Part shown: positions 8,961-18,365 of the stretch, piece after piece
How the letters are laid out: each line of letters begins with the position of its first letter
How positions within the stretch are numbered: position 1 is the stretch's first letter
Assembly: GCF_900105005.1 (NCBI RefSeq)
Contig: NZ_LT629748.1
Span: 868,001 to 932,000, forward strand
Source of the DNA: Halopseudomonas litoralis
GTDB lineage: Bacteria; Pseudomonadota; Gammaproteobacteria; Pseudomonadales; Pseudomonadaceae
DNA length: 64,000 bases
Direction: 5' to 3'
The notes under the pieces: generated by a model
The model's database searches: none
Seen by the model: the letters and a program-made list of their open reading frames with translations, nothing else
What the model was told of the DNA's origin: nothing
Translations under genes and position numbers: made by a program

Positions 8961-9785
8961 ATGGGCAATCATCCGGTTCAGGTAATCGCAGTTACCGGCG
9001 GCAAGGGCGGAGTGGGCAAGACCAATGTGTCTGTCAATCTGGCCCTGGCGCTGGCCGATCTCGGGCGTCGCGTGGTGTTGATGGATGCGGACCTGGGGCT
9101 GGCCAATGTCGATGTGCAGCTGGGATTGCGACCCAAGGCGACCTTGGCCGATGTGCTGGCGGGCAACTGCGACCTGCGCGAAGTGTTGATCAACGGGCCG
9201 GGCGGCATCCGCATCGTGCCCGCCGCCTCGGGTGCCGCAGAAATGGTCAATCTGGGGCCGCGTGAGCATGCCGGGCTGATCCAGGCGTTCAGTGACATAG
9301 GCGATGAAATGGACGTGCTGATCGTCGATACCGCTGCCGGTATTGGTGATTCGGTAGTCAGTTTCGTGCGCGCAGCTCAGGAGGTGATCGTGGTGGTGTG
9401 TGATGAACCCACCTCCATCACCGATGCCTATGCCTTGATCAAGCTGCTCAACCGCGACCATGGCGTCACCCGTTTCAGGGTGTTGGCGAACATGGTTCAC
9501 ACCCCGCAGGAAGGCCATAACGTTTTCAACAAGCTGCTGCAGGTGACTGATCGCTTCCTGGAAGTGGCTCTGCAGTATGTTGGCGCCGTGCCCTACGATG
9601 AGTCCATCCGCAAGGCCGCGCAGAAGCAACGCGGGGTCTACGATGCCTTTCCGCGGAGCAAGGCCTCGCTGGCCATCCGCGGCATCGCCCGCAAGGTCGA
9701 TGCCTGGCCACTGCCTTCCAGCCCGCGTGGGCATCTGGAATTTTTTGTGGAGCGCCTGGTGCAGCGGACCGGAATACCGTCATGA
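8961..9785 (+). CDS. fleN: Flagellar number regulator FleN (MinD-like ATPase)
   Basis: The 274-residue ParA/MinD ATPase has the deviant Walker A GGKGGVGKTNVSVN at residues 12-25, the switch LMDADLGLANVDVQLG and the Walker B-like LIVDTAAGIGDSV. FleN binds the master regulator FleQ, limits flagellar gene expression and keeps the cell to one polar flagellum; it works against FlhF. The stop codon overlaps the fliA start by 4 bp, indicating coupled translation. Length and context match P. aeruginosa FleN. Confidence 0.95.
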   Translation: MGNHPVQVIAVTGGKGGVGKTNVSVNLALALADLGRRVVLMDADLGLANVDVQLGLRPKATLADVLAGNCDLREVLINGPGGIRIVPAASGAAEMVNLGPREHAGLIQAFSDIGDEMDVLIVDTAAGIGDSVVSFVRAAQEVIVVVCDEPTSITDAYALIKLLNRDHGVTRFRVLANMVHTPQEGHNVFNKLLQVTDRFLEVALQYVGAVPYDESIRKAAQKQRGVYDAFPRSKASLAIRGIARKVDAWPLPSSPRGHLEFFVERLVQRTGIPS

Positions 9786-10522
9786 GCAGGGGGGCAGGAG
9801 GCGGTGTCAATATGTACGCGCGCACCATGGGCGCTGCCACCGAGCAGGACCGTCTGGTGCAGCAGTACGCACCGCTGGTCAAGCGTATTGCTTTCCATAT
9901 GCTCGCCCGCCTGCCCGCCAGTGTGCAGGTGGATGACCTGATTCAGGCCGGAATGCTCGGTCTGCTGGAAGCCTCCCGCAAGTTCGATCACGGCAAGGGT
10001 GCCAGTTTCGAGACCTATGCCGGCATCCGCATTCGCGGCGCCATGCTGGATGATGTGCGCAAGGGCGATTGGGCCCCCCGCTCGGTCCATCGCAATACCC
10101 GTCTGGTCAGTAGTGCGATCCGCGCCGTTGAGACGAAAGTTGGACGTGACGCTAAAGATCACGAGGTTGCGGCCGAATTGGATATGAGCCTCGAAGATTA
10201 TTACGCGATTCTCAACGACACGGCCGGCAGCAAGCTGTTCAGTTTTGAAGATCTGCTCGAAGCCGGCGCGCCGACCGAGGTTGGCGCCGACCATGAGCCC
10301 TTCGATGGAGTGGAGGACGAACGCTTTCGCAAGGCATTGGCCGAGGCGATAGACAAGCTGCCCGAACGCGAGCGGCTGGTGCTGTCGTTGTATTACGACG
10401 AGGAGTTGAACCTCAAGGAGATCGGCGCGGTGCTCGGCGTGAGCGAGTCCAGGGTCAGTCAGTTGCACAGTCAGTGCGCAGCGCGTCTGCGCGGGCGTAT
10501 GGCCGACTGGCGCGACGGCTGA
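9782..10522 (+). CDS. fliA: Flagellar sigma factor FliA (sigma-28)
   Basis: The 246-residue sigma-70 family protein has region 2 (LVKRIAFHMLARLPASVQVDDLIQ...GLLEA), the highly conserved IRIRGAMLDDVRKGDWAPRS segment in blocks around residues 80-99, region 3, and a C-terminal region 4 helix-turn-helix (LKEIGAVLGVSESRVSQLH). It directs class IV flagellar and chemotaxis promoters and is held by anti-sigma FlgM. The first ATG overlaps fleN; an internal ATG at residue 11 (MYARTMG) is another possible start. Candidate FliA sites are noted downstream at 11743 and 17508. Confidence 0.96.
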   Translation: MSRGAGGGVNMYARTMGAATEQDRLVQQYAPLVKRIAFHMLARLPASVQVDDLIQAGMLGLLEASRKFDHGKGASFETYAGIRIRGAMLDDVRKGDWAPRSVHRNTRLVSSAIRAVETKVGRDAKDHEVAAELDMSLEDYYAILNDTAGSKLFSFEDLLEAGAPTEVGADHEPFDGVEDERFRKALAEAIDKLPERERLVLSLYYDEELNLKEIGAVLGVSESRVSQLHSQCAARLRGRMADWRDG

Positions 10523-10623
10523 ATCAGCGCTCACAGCATCTGGCTGGTCAGTGACAACAGTTTCGCGAAGTGTATGGGGCACAGACCCTCGCTGCACTTC
10601 TTCTGGTTTGTATGGAGGTCGAC

Positions 10624-11013
10624 TTGGACAAGAACATGAAAATTCTCATCGTCGATGATTTTTCGACGATGCGACGCATTATCAAGAATCTGTTGCGTGA
10701 TCTCGGTTTCACCAATACCGCTGAAGCAGACGATGGCACCACCGCGTTGCCGATGCTGCAAAGCGGTAATTTCGATTTTCTGGTGACCGACTGGAATATG
10801 CCCGGTATGAGCGGCATCGATCTGCTGCGTGCGGTGCGTGCGGACGAGCGCCTGAAGCACCTGCCGGTGTTGATGGTGACGGCTGAAGCCAAGCGCGACC
10901 AGATCATCGAAGCGGCTCAGGCTGGAGTCAACGGCTATGTAGTCAAGCCATTCACGGCGCAGGCACTCAAGGAAAAAATCGAAAAGGTTTTTGAGCGGGT
11001 CGAGGCCAGATGA
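10624..11013 (+). CDS. cheY: Chemotaxis response regulator CheY
   Basis: This single receiver domain carries [14 protein letters not shown], the phospho-acceptor Asp in TDWNMPG (residue 52 counted from MKIL), the Thr of VTAEAK and the Lys of VVKPF. It is nearly identical to Pseudomonas CheY by inspection. The start is uncertain: a TTG at 10624 sits 5 nt behind GGAGG and gives a MDKN extension, while ATG 10636 gives the classical 125-residue protein. Phosphorylated by CheA, CheY binds FliM to switch motor rotation. It follows fliA by about 100 bp. Confidence 0.95.
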   Translation: MDKNMKILIVDDFSTMRRIIKNLLRDLGFTNTAEADDGTTALPMLQSGNFDFLVTDWNMPGMSGIDLLRAVRADERLKHLPVLMVTAEAKRDQIIEAAQAGVNGYVVKPFTAQALKEKIEKVFERVEAR

Positions 11014-11029
11014 ATTCCGGGGGCAAGTT

Positions 11030-11833
11030 ATGGCACTGAGCAGTAATCCCGGCCAGACGATCGCCGATGAGTTCGAGCATTCCCTTAAAAGCAATGCCCG
11101 GAAACTGGTGGATCACCTCGAAGAGGGTGATTACCGAGAGGCAGTACTGGTCATACACGAGATCAACCAGGCGCGCGATCGCGGCCTGTATTACGAGGTC
11201 GGCAAGCTTACTCGCGCACTGCACAACTCGATTGTCAATTTCCAGATCGACACTGTGCGTACGCTCGATAGCGAAGCTGAAGCCGCGGAAGCATCGAAGA
11301 TTTCCGACGCCTCTGATCGTCTCGACTACGTGGTCAGGCTGACGGACAAGGCTGCCAATCGGACCATGGATCTGGTCGAGAGCAGTGCGCCCGTGATATC
11401 GGCGCTCGGCAGGGAAGCGACGACTCTGCGGGCTGAATGGGCACGATTGCAGCGGCGGGAAATGAGCGCGGCGGAATTCCGCGAGCTGTCACGCAACATT
11501 CTGGCGTTTCTCGAGCGCAGCGAACAGCACAGCGGTGAAGTGTCGGCGAATCTGAACGATATTCTCATGGCTCAGGACTACCAGGATCTCACGGGGCAGG
11601 TGATCAAGCGTGTCATCACGCTGGTGCATGATGTCGAGGAAAGCCTGTTGAATCTGGTGCGCATGGCGGGTCACGTCGATCGGATCGCCGGTATTCAGCA
11701 CAACCTGGCTGGACTGGATGAAAGAAGATCATCGCACCAGGGTGAAGGTCCGCAGATTCATGCCGATAAAAGGGATGACGTGGTATCGGGACAGGATGAG
11801 GTCGACGACCTGCTGTCCAGCCTTGGGTTCTGA
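11030..11833 (+). CDS. cheZ: CheY phosphatase CheZ
   Basis: The protein has 267 residues if started at ATG 11030, which follows a GGGGGCAAG ribosome-binding site. It is a long helical protein with the CheZ active-site block MAQDYQDLTGQVIKRVI, containing the catalytic Asp and Gln, and ends with a C-terminal VDDLLSSLGF tail that in this family binds CheY. It removes phosphate from CheY. It sits between cheY and cheA in the order seen in Pseudomonas. Confidence 0.95.
   Translation: MALSSNPGQTIADEFEHSLKSNARKLVDHLEEGDYREAVLVIHEINQARDRGLYYEVGKLTRALHNSIVNFQIDTVRTLDSEAEAAEASKISDASDRLDYVVRLTDKAANRTMDLVESSAPVISALGREATTLRAEWARLQRREMSAAEFRELSRNILAFLERSEQHSGEVSANLNDILMAQDYQDLTGQVIKRVITLVHDVEESLLNLVRMAGHVDRIAGIQHNLAGLDERRSSHQGEGPQIHADKRDDVVSGQDEVDDLLSSLGF
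11743..11769 (+). promoter_or_regulatory. Possible internal FliA (sigma-28) promoter upstream of cheA
   Basis: A perfect -10 element gccgataa (11762-11769) is preceded, after 15 nt, by tgaa, a 3-of-4 match to the -35 core TAAA. It lies inside the end of cheZ, about 75 bp before the cheA start, and could give extra FliA-driven transcription of cheA and later genes. It could also be a chance match within coding sequence. Confidence 0.35.
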
Positions 11834-11844
11834 GGGAGTATTAA

Positions 11845-13950
11845 ATGAGCTTTGATGCAGATGAAGAGATTCTCCAGGACTTTCTGGTAGAAGCTGGGGA
11901 AATTCTCGAGTTGTTGTCGGAACAGCTGGTCGAGCTGGAAAACCGCCCCGGCGATACCGATCTGCTCAATGCCATTTTTCGTGGCTTTCATACGGTCAAA
12001 GGTGGGGCCGGCTTCCTGCAACTGGATGCGCTGGTTGATTGTTGCCACATCGCTGAGAATGTCTTCGACATTCTGCGCAAGGGTGAACGGCAGGTCGATG
12101 CCGAGCTGATGGATGTAGTACTGCAGGCGCTGGACACCATCAACAGCATGTTCGCTCAGGTACGCGAAGGCGAGGTGCTGACGCCTGCCGAGCCGCAACT
12201 GCTGGCTGGTCTGTCCGCGCTGGCCCAGCCTGCAGCAGCAGATATCGCTGCGCCAATTGAAGAGCCCGCACCCGCTTCCGTGGAGCAGCGGGTTGCTGAA
12301 CAAGCTGACGCCGGTGATATCACAGACGATGAGTTCGAGCTGTTGCTTGACGCTCTGCATGTCAAGCCGGAAGAAGATACAGCGCCCGAAGTGCCTGCCG
12401 CCGCCAGTGATGACATCACCGATGACGAGTTCGAAGCGCTGCTCGACCAGCTGCATGGCACTGGCAAGGGGCCGGGTGCCGTCGCGCTGGAGCCTTCCGT
12501 GCCTGACGCCCCAGCGTCTCAAACCGATAGTTCTTCGGCGCCGGCAACGGATGTCATTACCGATGATGAGTTCGAAGCGTTGCTGGACCAGTTGCATGGC
12601 CCAGGCAAGGGGCCGGGCATCGCTGCTGATCTGACACCCGCTGCGTCTTTGGAGCGTGTCGAACCTGCAAAAATCGCCGTGAGTTCACCGGAGCCGGTGG
12701 CCAAGTCTGCTGCCGTGGCTGCTTCCAAGACCCCGGTACGAGCAGAAAAAAAGGCCGAGTCGAGCGCTGATGCGCCCGCCGCGGAGACCACGGTGCGTGT
12801 CGATACCGCGCGTCTCGATGAAATCATGAACATGGTCGGTGAGCTGGTATTGGTGCGTAACCGGCTGATGCGCCTGGGTGTTGGCAGCGAGGACGAAGAA
12901 CTGGCCAAGGCGGTTGGCAATCTGGATGTGGTTACCGCCGATCTGCAGGCCTCGGTGATGAAAACCCGCATGCAGCCGATCAAGAAGGTGTTCGGTCGGT
13001 TCCCGCGGGTGGTGCGCGATTTGTCGCGCAGCCTGAAAAAGGAAATCACACTGGAGCTGATCGGCGAAGACACCGATCTGGACAAGAATCTGGTCGAGGC
13101 GCTGGCTGATCCTCTGGTGCATCTGGTGCGCAACTCGGTTGACCATGGCATCGAAATGCCTGACGAACGTGAAGCTGCGGGCAAGTCGCGTGTTGGTCAG
13201 ATGGTCCTCGCTGCGCGCCAGGAAGGTGATCACATTCTGTTGACCATTACCGATGACGGTCGCGGCATGGATCCTGAAGTTCTGCGCGCCAAGGCGGTGG
13301 AAAAGGGCATGATGGATCGCGACGCCGCCGAGCGTTTGAGCGAGAGTGAATGCTTCAACCTGATTCTCGCGGCGGGCTTCTCGACCAAGACCGAGGTGTC
13401 CGACGTATCCGGGCGCGGCGTCGGTATGGACGTGGTCCGCACCCGCATTTCCCAACTCAATGGCAGCATTGCCATTGAGTCGACCAAGGGCAAGGGCACT
13501 CAGATCGCGATCAAGGTGCCGCTGACCCTGGCCATCATGCCGACGCTGATGGTGATGCTGAATAATCAGGCGTTCGCCCTGCCGCTGGTCAGCGTCAATG
13601 AGATCTACAGTCTCGATCTGTCACGTACCAACGTGGTCGACGGGCAGGAAGTGATTCTGGTGCGTGACAAGGCGCTGCCGCTGTTCTGGCTCAAACGCTG
13701 GCTGATGCCGGGGGCCGAGCAGAGTGCTGACCGCTCCGCTGCCAGTGTGGTGATCGTATCGGTCGGTACCCAGCGGGTAGGTTTCGTGGTCGACCAACTG
13801 GTAGGCCAGGAGGAAGTGGTCATCAAGCCGCTGGGACGCATGCTGCACGGTACGGCCGGCATGGCGGGTGCGACTATCACCGGTGACGGGCGGATAGCGC
13901 TGATTCTGGACATTCCCGGCCTGCTCAAGCGCTATGCGCGACGTGGCTGA
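11845..13950 (+). CDS. cheA: Chemotaxis histidine kinase CheA
   Basis: Domains in the 701 residues: an HPt domain with phospho-accepting His49 in [13 protein letters not shown]; a long acidic linker (about 130-310) in place of a clear P2; the dimerisation helix pair from about 315; the HATPase domain with [19 protein letters not shown] and GRGVGMDVV; and a C-terminal CheW-like regulatory domain. The linker contains three copies of [12 protein letters not shown] near residues 157, 190 and 237. It resembles the localisation domain that ParC/ParP act on in polar flagellates (known from Vibrio; assignment here is inference). It phosphorylates CheY and CheB. Confidence 0.96.
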   Translation: MSFDADEEILQDFLVEAGEILELLSEQLVELENRPGDTDLLNAIFRGFHTVKGGAGFLQLDALVDCCHIAENVFDILRKGERQVDAELMDVVLQALDTINSMFAQVREGEVLTPAEPQLLAGLSALAQPAAADIAAPIEEPAPASVEQRVAEQADAGDITDDEFELLLDALHVKPEEDTAPEVPAAASDDITDDEFEALLDQLHGTGKGPGAVALEPSVPDAPASQTDSSSAPATDVITDDEFEALLDQLHGPGKGPGIAADLTPAASLERVEPAKIAVSSPEPVAKSAAVAASKTPVRAEKKAESSADAPAAETTVRVDTARLDEIMNMVGELVLVRNRLMRLGVGSEDEELAKAVGNLDVVTADLQASVMKTRMQPIKKVFGRFPRVVRDLSRSLKKEITLELIGEDTDLDKNLVEALADPLVHLVRNSVDHGIEMPDEREAAGKSRVGQMVLAARQEGDHILLTITDDGRGMDPEVLRAKAVEKGMMDRDAAERLSESECFNLILAAGFSTKTEVSDVSGRGVGMDVVRTRISQLNGSIAIESTKGKGTQIAIKVPLTLAIMPTLMVMLNNQAFALPLVSVNEIYSLDLSRTNVVDGQEVILVRDKALPLFWLKRWLMPGAEQSADRSAASVVIVSVGTQRVGFVVDQLVGQEEVVIKPLGRMLHGTAGMAGATITGDGRIALILDIPGLLKRYARRG

Positions 13951-13961
13951 GGGGAGATGAT

Positions 13962-15083
13962 ATGGCGGTCAAGGTTCTGGTGGTGGACGACTCGGGGTTT
14001 TTTCGCCGCCGGGTGACGGAAATACTCGCAGGCGATCCGCAGATCGAGGTAGTGGGGACGGCAAGCAACGGCAAGGAAGCGGTTGAGCAGACCCTGGCGC
14101 TGCATCCTGACGTCATAACCATGGATTACGAGATGCCGGTGATGGATGGCATCACTGCAGTGCGCCAGATCATGCAGCGTCAACCGACGCCGGTGCTGAT
14201 GTTTTCCTCGCTGACCTACGAAGGCGCGCGGGTGAGTCTGGATGCGCTGGATGCCGGTGCGGCCGATTATCTGCCGAAGAATTTCGAGGATATCTCGCGT
14301 AACCCGGACAAGGTCCGCCAGTTGCTGTGTGATCGCGTGCATGCCCTGGCGCGCAGTAACCGCCGTTCGCTGGGTTTTTCTGCACCGAACACTGCATCGA
14401 CTTCTGCATCATCGCCGGCGACACCAGCGGCGACACCAGCGGCCAGATCGGTGGCTGGATCAGTTGCCCCGCCAACCCAGGCTTCGTCCGAGCCGGCCCG
14501 GCGCAGTCCGGCACCGCGCAAGCGCGACTACAAGCTGGTGGCGATCGGTACTTCCACCGGCGGGCCTGTGGCGCTGCAGAAAGTTCTGACCCAGCTGCCC
14601 GCCGACTTTCCGGCACCGCTGCTGCTGATCCAGCATATGCCGGGTGCCTTTACCAAGGCTTTTGCCGAACGACTGGACAAGCTGTGTCGGATTTCCGTCA
14701 AAGAAGCCGAGGATGGTGACACCCTGCGTCCCGGCATGGCCTTGCTGGCGCCAGGCGGCAAGCAGATGATGCTCGACAGTCGCGGCGTGGTGCGCATTCT
14801 GCCCGGCGACGAGCGCCTCAACTACAAGCCCAGCGTTGATGTGACCTTTGGCTCGGCTGCCAAGGCACTGCAGGACCGGGTGCTGGCTATTGTCCTGACC
14901 GGCATGGGTGCCGATGGCCGGGAAGGCGCACGCATGCTGAAGCAGGCAGGCAGCTCGGTGTGGGCTCAGGACGAGGCCAGCTGCGTGATCTACGGCATGC
15001 CAATGGCGGTTGCCAAGGCCAATCTGGCCGATGGCATTTATGACCTTGACGACATTGCCCGTTACCTGACCGAGCTGCGCTGA
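13962..15083 (+). CDS. cheB: Protein-glutamate methylesterase/deamidase CheB
   Basis: The 373-residue protein has an N-terminal receiver domain ([10 protein letters not shown], acceptor Asp in [11 protein letters not shown]), an Ala/Pro/Ser-rich linker at about 145-185, and a C-terminal methylesterase domain. The catalytic triad is visible: Ser in [11 protein letters not shown], His in [16 protein letters not shown], and Asp in [10 protein letters not shown]. It removes methyl groups from chemoreceptors during adaptation. Its stop codon shares a base with the motC start, so translation is probably coupled. No cheR is in this window. Confidence 0.96.
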   Translation: MAVKVLVVDDSGFFRRRVTEILAGDPQIEVVGTASNGKEAVEQTLALHPDVITMDYEMPVMDGITAVRQIMQRQPTPVLMFSSLTYEGARVSLDALDAGAADYLPKNFEDISRNPDKVRQLLCDRVHALARSNRRSLGFSAPNTASTSASSPATPAATPAARSVAGSVAPPTQASSEPARRSPAPRKRDYKLVAIGTSTGGPVALQKVLTQLPADFPAPLLLIQHMPGAFTKAFAERLDKLCRISVKEAEDGDTLRPGMALLAPGGKQMMLDSRGVVRILPGDERLNYKPSVDVTFGSAAKALQDRVLAIVLTGMGADGREGARMLKQAGSSVWAQDEASCVIYGMPMAVAKANLADGIYDLDDIARYLTELR

Positions 15084-15823
15084 TGGAAATTCTGAGCATC
15101 ATCGGCGTCATTCTGGCGTTTGTCGCCATTATCGGCGGCAACCATCTGGAAGGCGGGCATATCAGCGCACTGCTGAATGGCCCCGCCGCGCTGATCGTTA
15201 TCGGTGGTACCTTGGGTGCGGCCTTGATTCAGACGCCGTTGCCGGTGTTCAAGCGTGCGCTGGGATTATTCCGCTGGGTGTTTGTTTCCCTGGATAACCC
15301 CCTGCGCGAGGGCATAGGCAAGGTCGTCAACTGGAGCAATATCGCACGCAAGGACGGTCTGCTCGGGCTGGAAGCCTTCGCCGATATGGAGTCCGACCTC
15401 TTTGCCCGCAAGGGCTTGCAGCTGCTTGCCGATGGCTGTGAGCCGGACACCCTGCGCAGCATTCTGGAGGTCGAACTGGTCAGCCGCGAAAACAACGATC
15501 TGCGGGCCGCGCGAGTATACGAAAGCATGGGTGGTTATGCGCCGACCATCGGGATCATAGGTGCGGTCATGGGCCTGATTCACGTCATGGGCAACCTGGC
15601 TGACCCATCGATGCTCGGCAGCGGTATCGCGGTCGCCTTTGTCGCCACCATATACGGTGTCGCGCTGGCCAACCTGCTGCTGTTGCCCATCGCCAACAAG
15701 CTCAAGGCAGTCATATTGCAGCAATCCTGCTACCGGGAAATGATGCTCGAAGGACTCCTGTCGATTGCCGAAGGGGAAAACCCACGCTCCATCGAAATGA
15801 AGCTAGAAGGCTTCCTGGACTGA
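15083..15823 (+). CDS. motC: Flagellar stator protein MotC (MotA/PomA type)
   Basis: The 246-residue integral membrane protein has four predicted helices. Residues 3-20 and 32-50 form the first pair, and the conserved YAPTIGIIGAVMGLIHVMGNL begins the third (about 150). The cytoplasmic loop between helices 2 and 3 carries charged residues that contact FliG. MotC with MotD forms one of two stator sets in Pseudomonas. It overlaps cheB by one base, and motD starts 3 bp after its stop, so the pair is one unit. Confidence 0.93.
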   Translation: MEILSIIGVILAFVAIIGGNHLEGGHISALLNGPAALIVIGGTLGAALIQTPLPVFKRALGLFRWVFVSLDNPLREGIGKVVNWSNIARKDGLLGLEAFADMESDLFARKGLQLLADGCEPDTLRSILEVELVSRENNDLRAARVYESMGGYAPTIGIIGAVMGLIHVMGNLADPSMLGSGIAVAFVATIYGVALANLLLLPIANKLKAVILQQSCYREMMLEGLLSIAEGENPRSIEMKLEGFLD

Positions 15824-15826
15824 AGC

Positions 15827-16672
15827 ATGCGTCGTCGCCGCGAAGAGGAAGAAGTCAATAACGAACGCTGGATGGTGTCCTACGCTGACTTCATCACGCT
15901 GCTGTTCGCCTTTTTCGTGGTCATGTATTCGATTTCCTCGGTTAATGAGGGCAAGTACAAAGTATTGTCGGACTCGCTCATAGGCGCCTTCAGCCAGACC
16001 GCGAAAACCATAGACCCGATTCAGATCGGTGAGCATATACCGCGCACCGTGGCACCGGTATCGGAGGAGCAGGCGCCCCAGGCGCCCAATGCCCCTGCGC
16101 AGAATGGCAGTAATGGCACGGCCAGCGACCCGCTGGAAGATATTGCCGAGGCCATGCATGCGGCGTTTGGCGAGCTGATCTCGGTGGGTGATCTGCAGGT
16201 GCATGCCAACGAACTGTGGATTGAAATAGAACTGAATTCGGGGCTGTTGTTTCCCAGCGGGGATGCGCTGCCACGGGATGGTGCTTTCGATCTGGTAGAG
16301 CGGATCGCCGCCATTCTGACGCCCTATGACAACCCGGTGCATGTAGAAGGTTTTACCGATAACGTGCCGATCAGATCGCCAGCCTATCCCACCAATTGGG
16401 AGCTGTCGGCGGCGCGGGCGGCGAGTGTAGTACGCATGCTCAGTGCTGGCGGTATCGATGCCGCGCGGTTGGCCGCGGTGGGTTACGGGGAGCATCGGCC
16501 GGTTGGCGATAACGCCACAGCTGCGGGCCGGCGGGCGAATCGCCGGGTGGTATTGCTGGTATCGCGTTACACCGATACCCGACATCAACAGGCGCAGAAC
16601 GACACCGCTGCGCTGCAGGGGATGCGCCAGGCAAGGGCCGATACCGGCAGCAGCATGAGTGGTACCAACTGA
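15827..16672 (+). CDS. motD: Flagellar stator protein MotD (MotB/PomB type)
   Basis: The 281-residue protein has a short charged N-terminus, a single membrane helix with the proton-carrying Asp21 in SYADFITLLFAFFVVMYS, a plug-like segment, and a C-terminal OmpA/MotB peptidoglycan-binding domain (VEGFTDNVPIRSPAYPTNWELSA split across about 174-196, then NRRVVLLV). The proton-binding Asp and the peptidoglycan motif are present, so it should be functional. It pairs with MotC directly upstream. Confidence 0.94.
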   Translation: MRRRREEEEVNNERWMVSYADFITLLFAFFVVMYSISSVNEGKYKVLSDSLIGAFSQTAKTIDPIQIGEHIPRTVAPVSEEQAPQAPNAPAQNGSNGTASDPLEDIAEAMHAAFGELISVGDLQVHANELWIEIELNSGLLFPSGDALPRDGAFDLVERIAAILTPYDNPVHVEGFTDNVPIRSPAYPTNWELSAARAASVVRMLSAGGIDAARLAAVGYGEHRPVGDNATAAGRRANRRVVLLVSRYTDTRHQQAQNDTAALQGMRQARADTGSSMSGTN

Positions 16673-16703
16673 TGCAACAGCGAATCTGCAGGAGCAATAG
16701 GTC

Positions 16704-17510
16704 ATGAGAGTCTGGGCAGTAGCCAATCAGAAGGGCGGAGTAGGCAAGACCACCACAGCGGTGGCCTTGGCTGGGCTGCTGGCGGACCAGGGCAAACGCG
16801 TTCTGGCGGTGGATCTGGACCCACATGGCTCGATGACCAGTTATTTCGGTCATGATCCGGATCGCCTGACCAGCAGTGTCTACAACCTGTTTCAGCACCA
16901 GGGCCGGGTGCCGGAGGGGCTCGCTGCCGCCTTGCTGTTGGGCACCTCCCATGAAAACATCCGACTGCTACCGTCCAGCACCTCGCTGGCGACGCTGGAG
17001 CGCCAGTCTGCCGCCCAGGGCGGTTACGGGCTGGTCATCTCCCGTGCGCTGGCGCAGCTGCGCGCCCAGTTCGATTTCGTTCTCATCGACAGTCCGCCAT
17101 TGCTCGGCGTGTCCATGATCAACGCCCTGGCCGCCTGCGAGCAGCTGGTGATTCCGGTACAGACCGAGTTTCTGGCGATGAAAGGGCTGGAGCGCATGGT
17201 GCATACCCTGAACATGGTCAACCGCTCGCGGCAGCAGGCGCTGCCTTATACCATAGTCCCCACACTGTTCGACCGCCGGACCCAGGCATCGCTGAGTACA
17301 TTGCGCACGCTGCGCAAGGACTACGCCGACCAATTGTGGCAGGCCTATATTCCGATCGACACCAAATTACGGGACGCCAGTCTGGCTGGTGTCGTGCCGT
17401 CGCGACTGGAGAGTAACGCCCGCGGCGTGCTGGCTTACAGGGCGCTGTTGCGCTACCTGTTGGTGCACGTCACCCCGAAACCCAAGGAAGCGGTGAGGCA
17501 GCCAGCCTAA
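16704..17510 (+). CDS. parC: ParA-like ATPase for polar chemotaxis arrays (ParC)
   Basis: The 268-residue ParA ATPase starts MRVWAVANQKGGVGKTTTAV, with Walker A at about 9-17, followed by LAVDLDPHGSMTSYFG and the Walker B-like LIDSPPLLGV. Its position between motD and a CheW-like gene, rather than near parB or the origin, matches ParC of Vibrio and the ParA-family protein PA1462 of P. aeruginosa. ParC localises chemotaxis arrays to the pole and, with ParP, supports their inheritance. There is no adjacent parB, which argues against plasmid partitioning. Confidence 0.85.
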   Translation: MRVWAVANQKGGVGKTTTAVALAGLLADQGKRVLAVDLDPHGSMTSYFGHDPDRLTSSVYNLFQHQGRVPEGLAAALLLGTSHENIRLLPSSTSLATLERQSAAQGGYGLVISRALAQLRAQFDFVLIDSPPLLGVSMINALAACEQLVIPVQTEFLAMKGLERMVHTLNMVNRSRQQALPYTIVPTLFDRRTQASLSTLRTLRKDYADQLWQAYIPIDTKLRDASLAGVVPSRLESNARGVLAYRALLRYLLVHVTPKPKEAVRQPA

Positions 17511-17534
17511 TGCTTGGCGCGCAGCTGCCGATAA
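17508..17534 (+). promoter_or_regulatory. FliA (sigma-28) promoter for parP-cheW
   Basis: A perfect -10 gccgataa (17527-17534) lies exactly 15 nt after taat (17508-17511), close to the consensus TAAA-N15-GCCGATAA. The -35 overlaps the parC stop codon TAA. The parP start is 59 bp downstream of the -10. This site could raise parP, cheW and the DUF2802 gene independently of the upstream operon. Confidence 0.6.
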
Positions 17535-17593
17535 GCTGATTGACCCGGCGCGCGCGTCGGCTTTGCGAATCAACTCGGAACAACAGGCGACAC

Positions 17594-18301
17594 ATGAACA
17601 ACCCCTTGCCCGTACAGCATTACGTTCCCGAGCAGACCATCCAGTCCTATCTGGATGCGCTGTTGCAGGACGCCGCCGCGGAGCTGGCGCTGGCCGAGCA
17701 GGAGCAGGTATTGCAGATAAGCTCTGAATCGGTATCCGAGCCGGCGCCCGAACCAGCCGCCGCTGAGGTGGATGAGGCCGTCTACTACAGTTTCCCCGAC
17801 CCGCTGCCTGAACAGCCTGAGCCGCAAGCGGCGCCCGCTGCGGCCTGGCGTGAAGCACCCTTTGAAGCTCTGCTGTTCGATGTCGGCGGCCTGACCCTGG
17901 CGGTGCCACTGGTTTCCCTGGGCAGCATTCATTCGCTGGATGGCCCGATTACGCCGCTGTTCGGTCAGCCGGATTGGTTTCTCGGGATATTGCCGACCCC
18001 GGCAGGCAATTTGAAGGTCCTGGATACCGCACGCTGGATCATGCCCGAGCGTTATACTCAGGAGCTGCGCGACAACCTGCGCTTCGTGATTTCTGTGCAG
18101 GGGCATGAGTGGGGAATGGCGGTACATGGCGTCAGCCAGTCGATCAAGCTGGACCCTGCGCAGGTGAAGTGGCGGTCGGGACAGGGCAAGCGACCCTGGC
18201 TGGCCGGCACTGTGATTGATCAGATGTGTGCATTGTTGGATGTTGAAGCTCTTGCCGAGCTGATCACCGCTGGCAAACACGCCAGTGCACGTTTAGGATG
18301 A
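17594..18301 (+). CDS. parP: CheW-domain protein ParP (array partner of ParC)
   Basis: The protein has 235 residues from the ATG at 17594. The N-terminal 100 residues are acidic and Ala/Pro-rich, starting with YVPEQTIQSYLDALLQDAA. The C-terminal part (about 105-230) is CheW-like, with FEALLFDVGGLTLAVPLVSL and FLGILPTPAGNLKVLDTARW. In Vibrio, ParP binds both ParC and the CheA localisation domain through its C-terminal AIF domain and keeps arrays polar. Its position after parC and before a true cheW is diagnostic. The symbol is assigned by synteny and domain order. Confidence 0.78.
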   Translation: MNNPLPVQHYVPEQTIQSYLDALLQDAAAELALAEQEQVLQISSESVSEPAPEPAAAEVDEAVYYSFPDPLPEQPEPQAAPAAAWREAPFEALLFDVGGLTLAVPLVSLGSIHSLDGPITPLFGQPDWFLGILPTPAGNLKVLDTARWIMPERYTQELRDNLRFVISVQGHEWGMAVHGVSQSIKLDPAQVKWRSGQGKRPWLAGTVIDQMCALLDVEALAELITAGKHASARLG

Positions 18302-18365
18302 AATACATATCTCCCGGTAGCGCCGCCGAGCCTGACAGGGAATCATTGAGGTCGAGAGTGACAAG

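Noticed and set aside
16704..17510. Reading the ParA-like gene as a plasmid or chromosome partition gene
   Set aside because: There is no parB or parS nearby and it sits within the chemotaxis operon, so ParC is the better reading.
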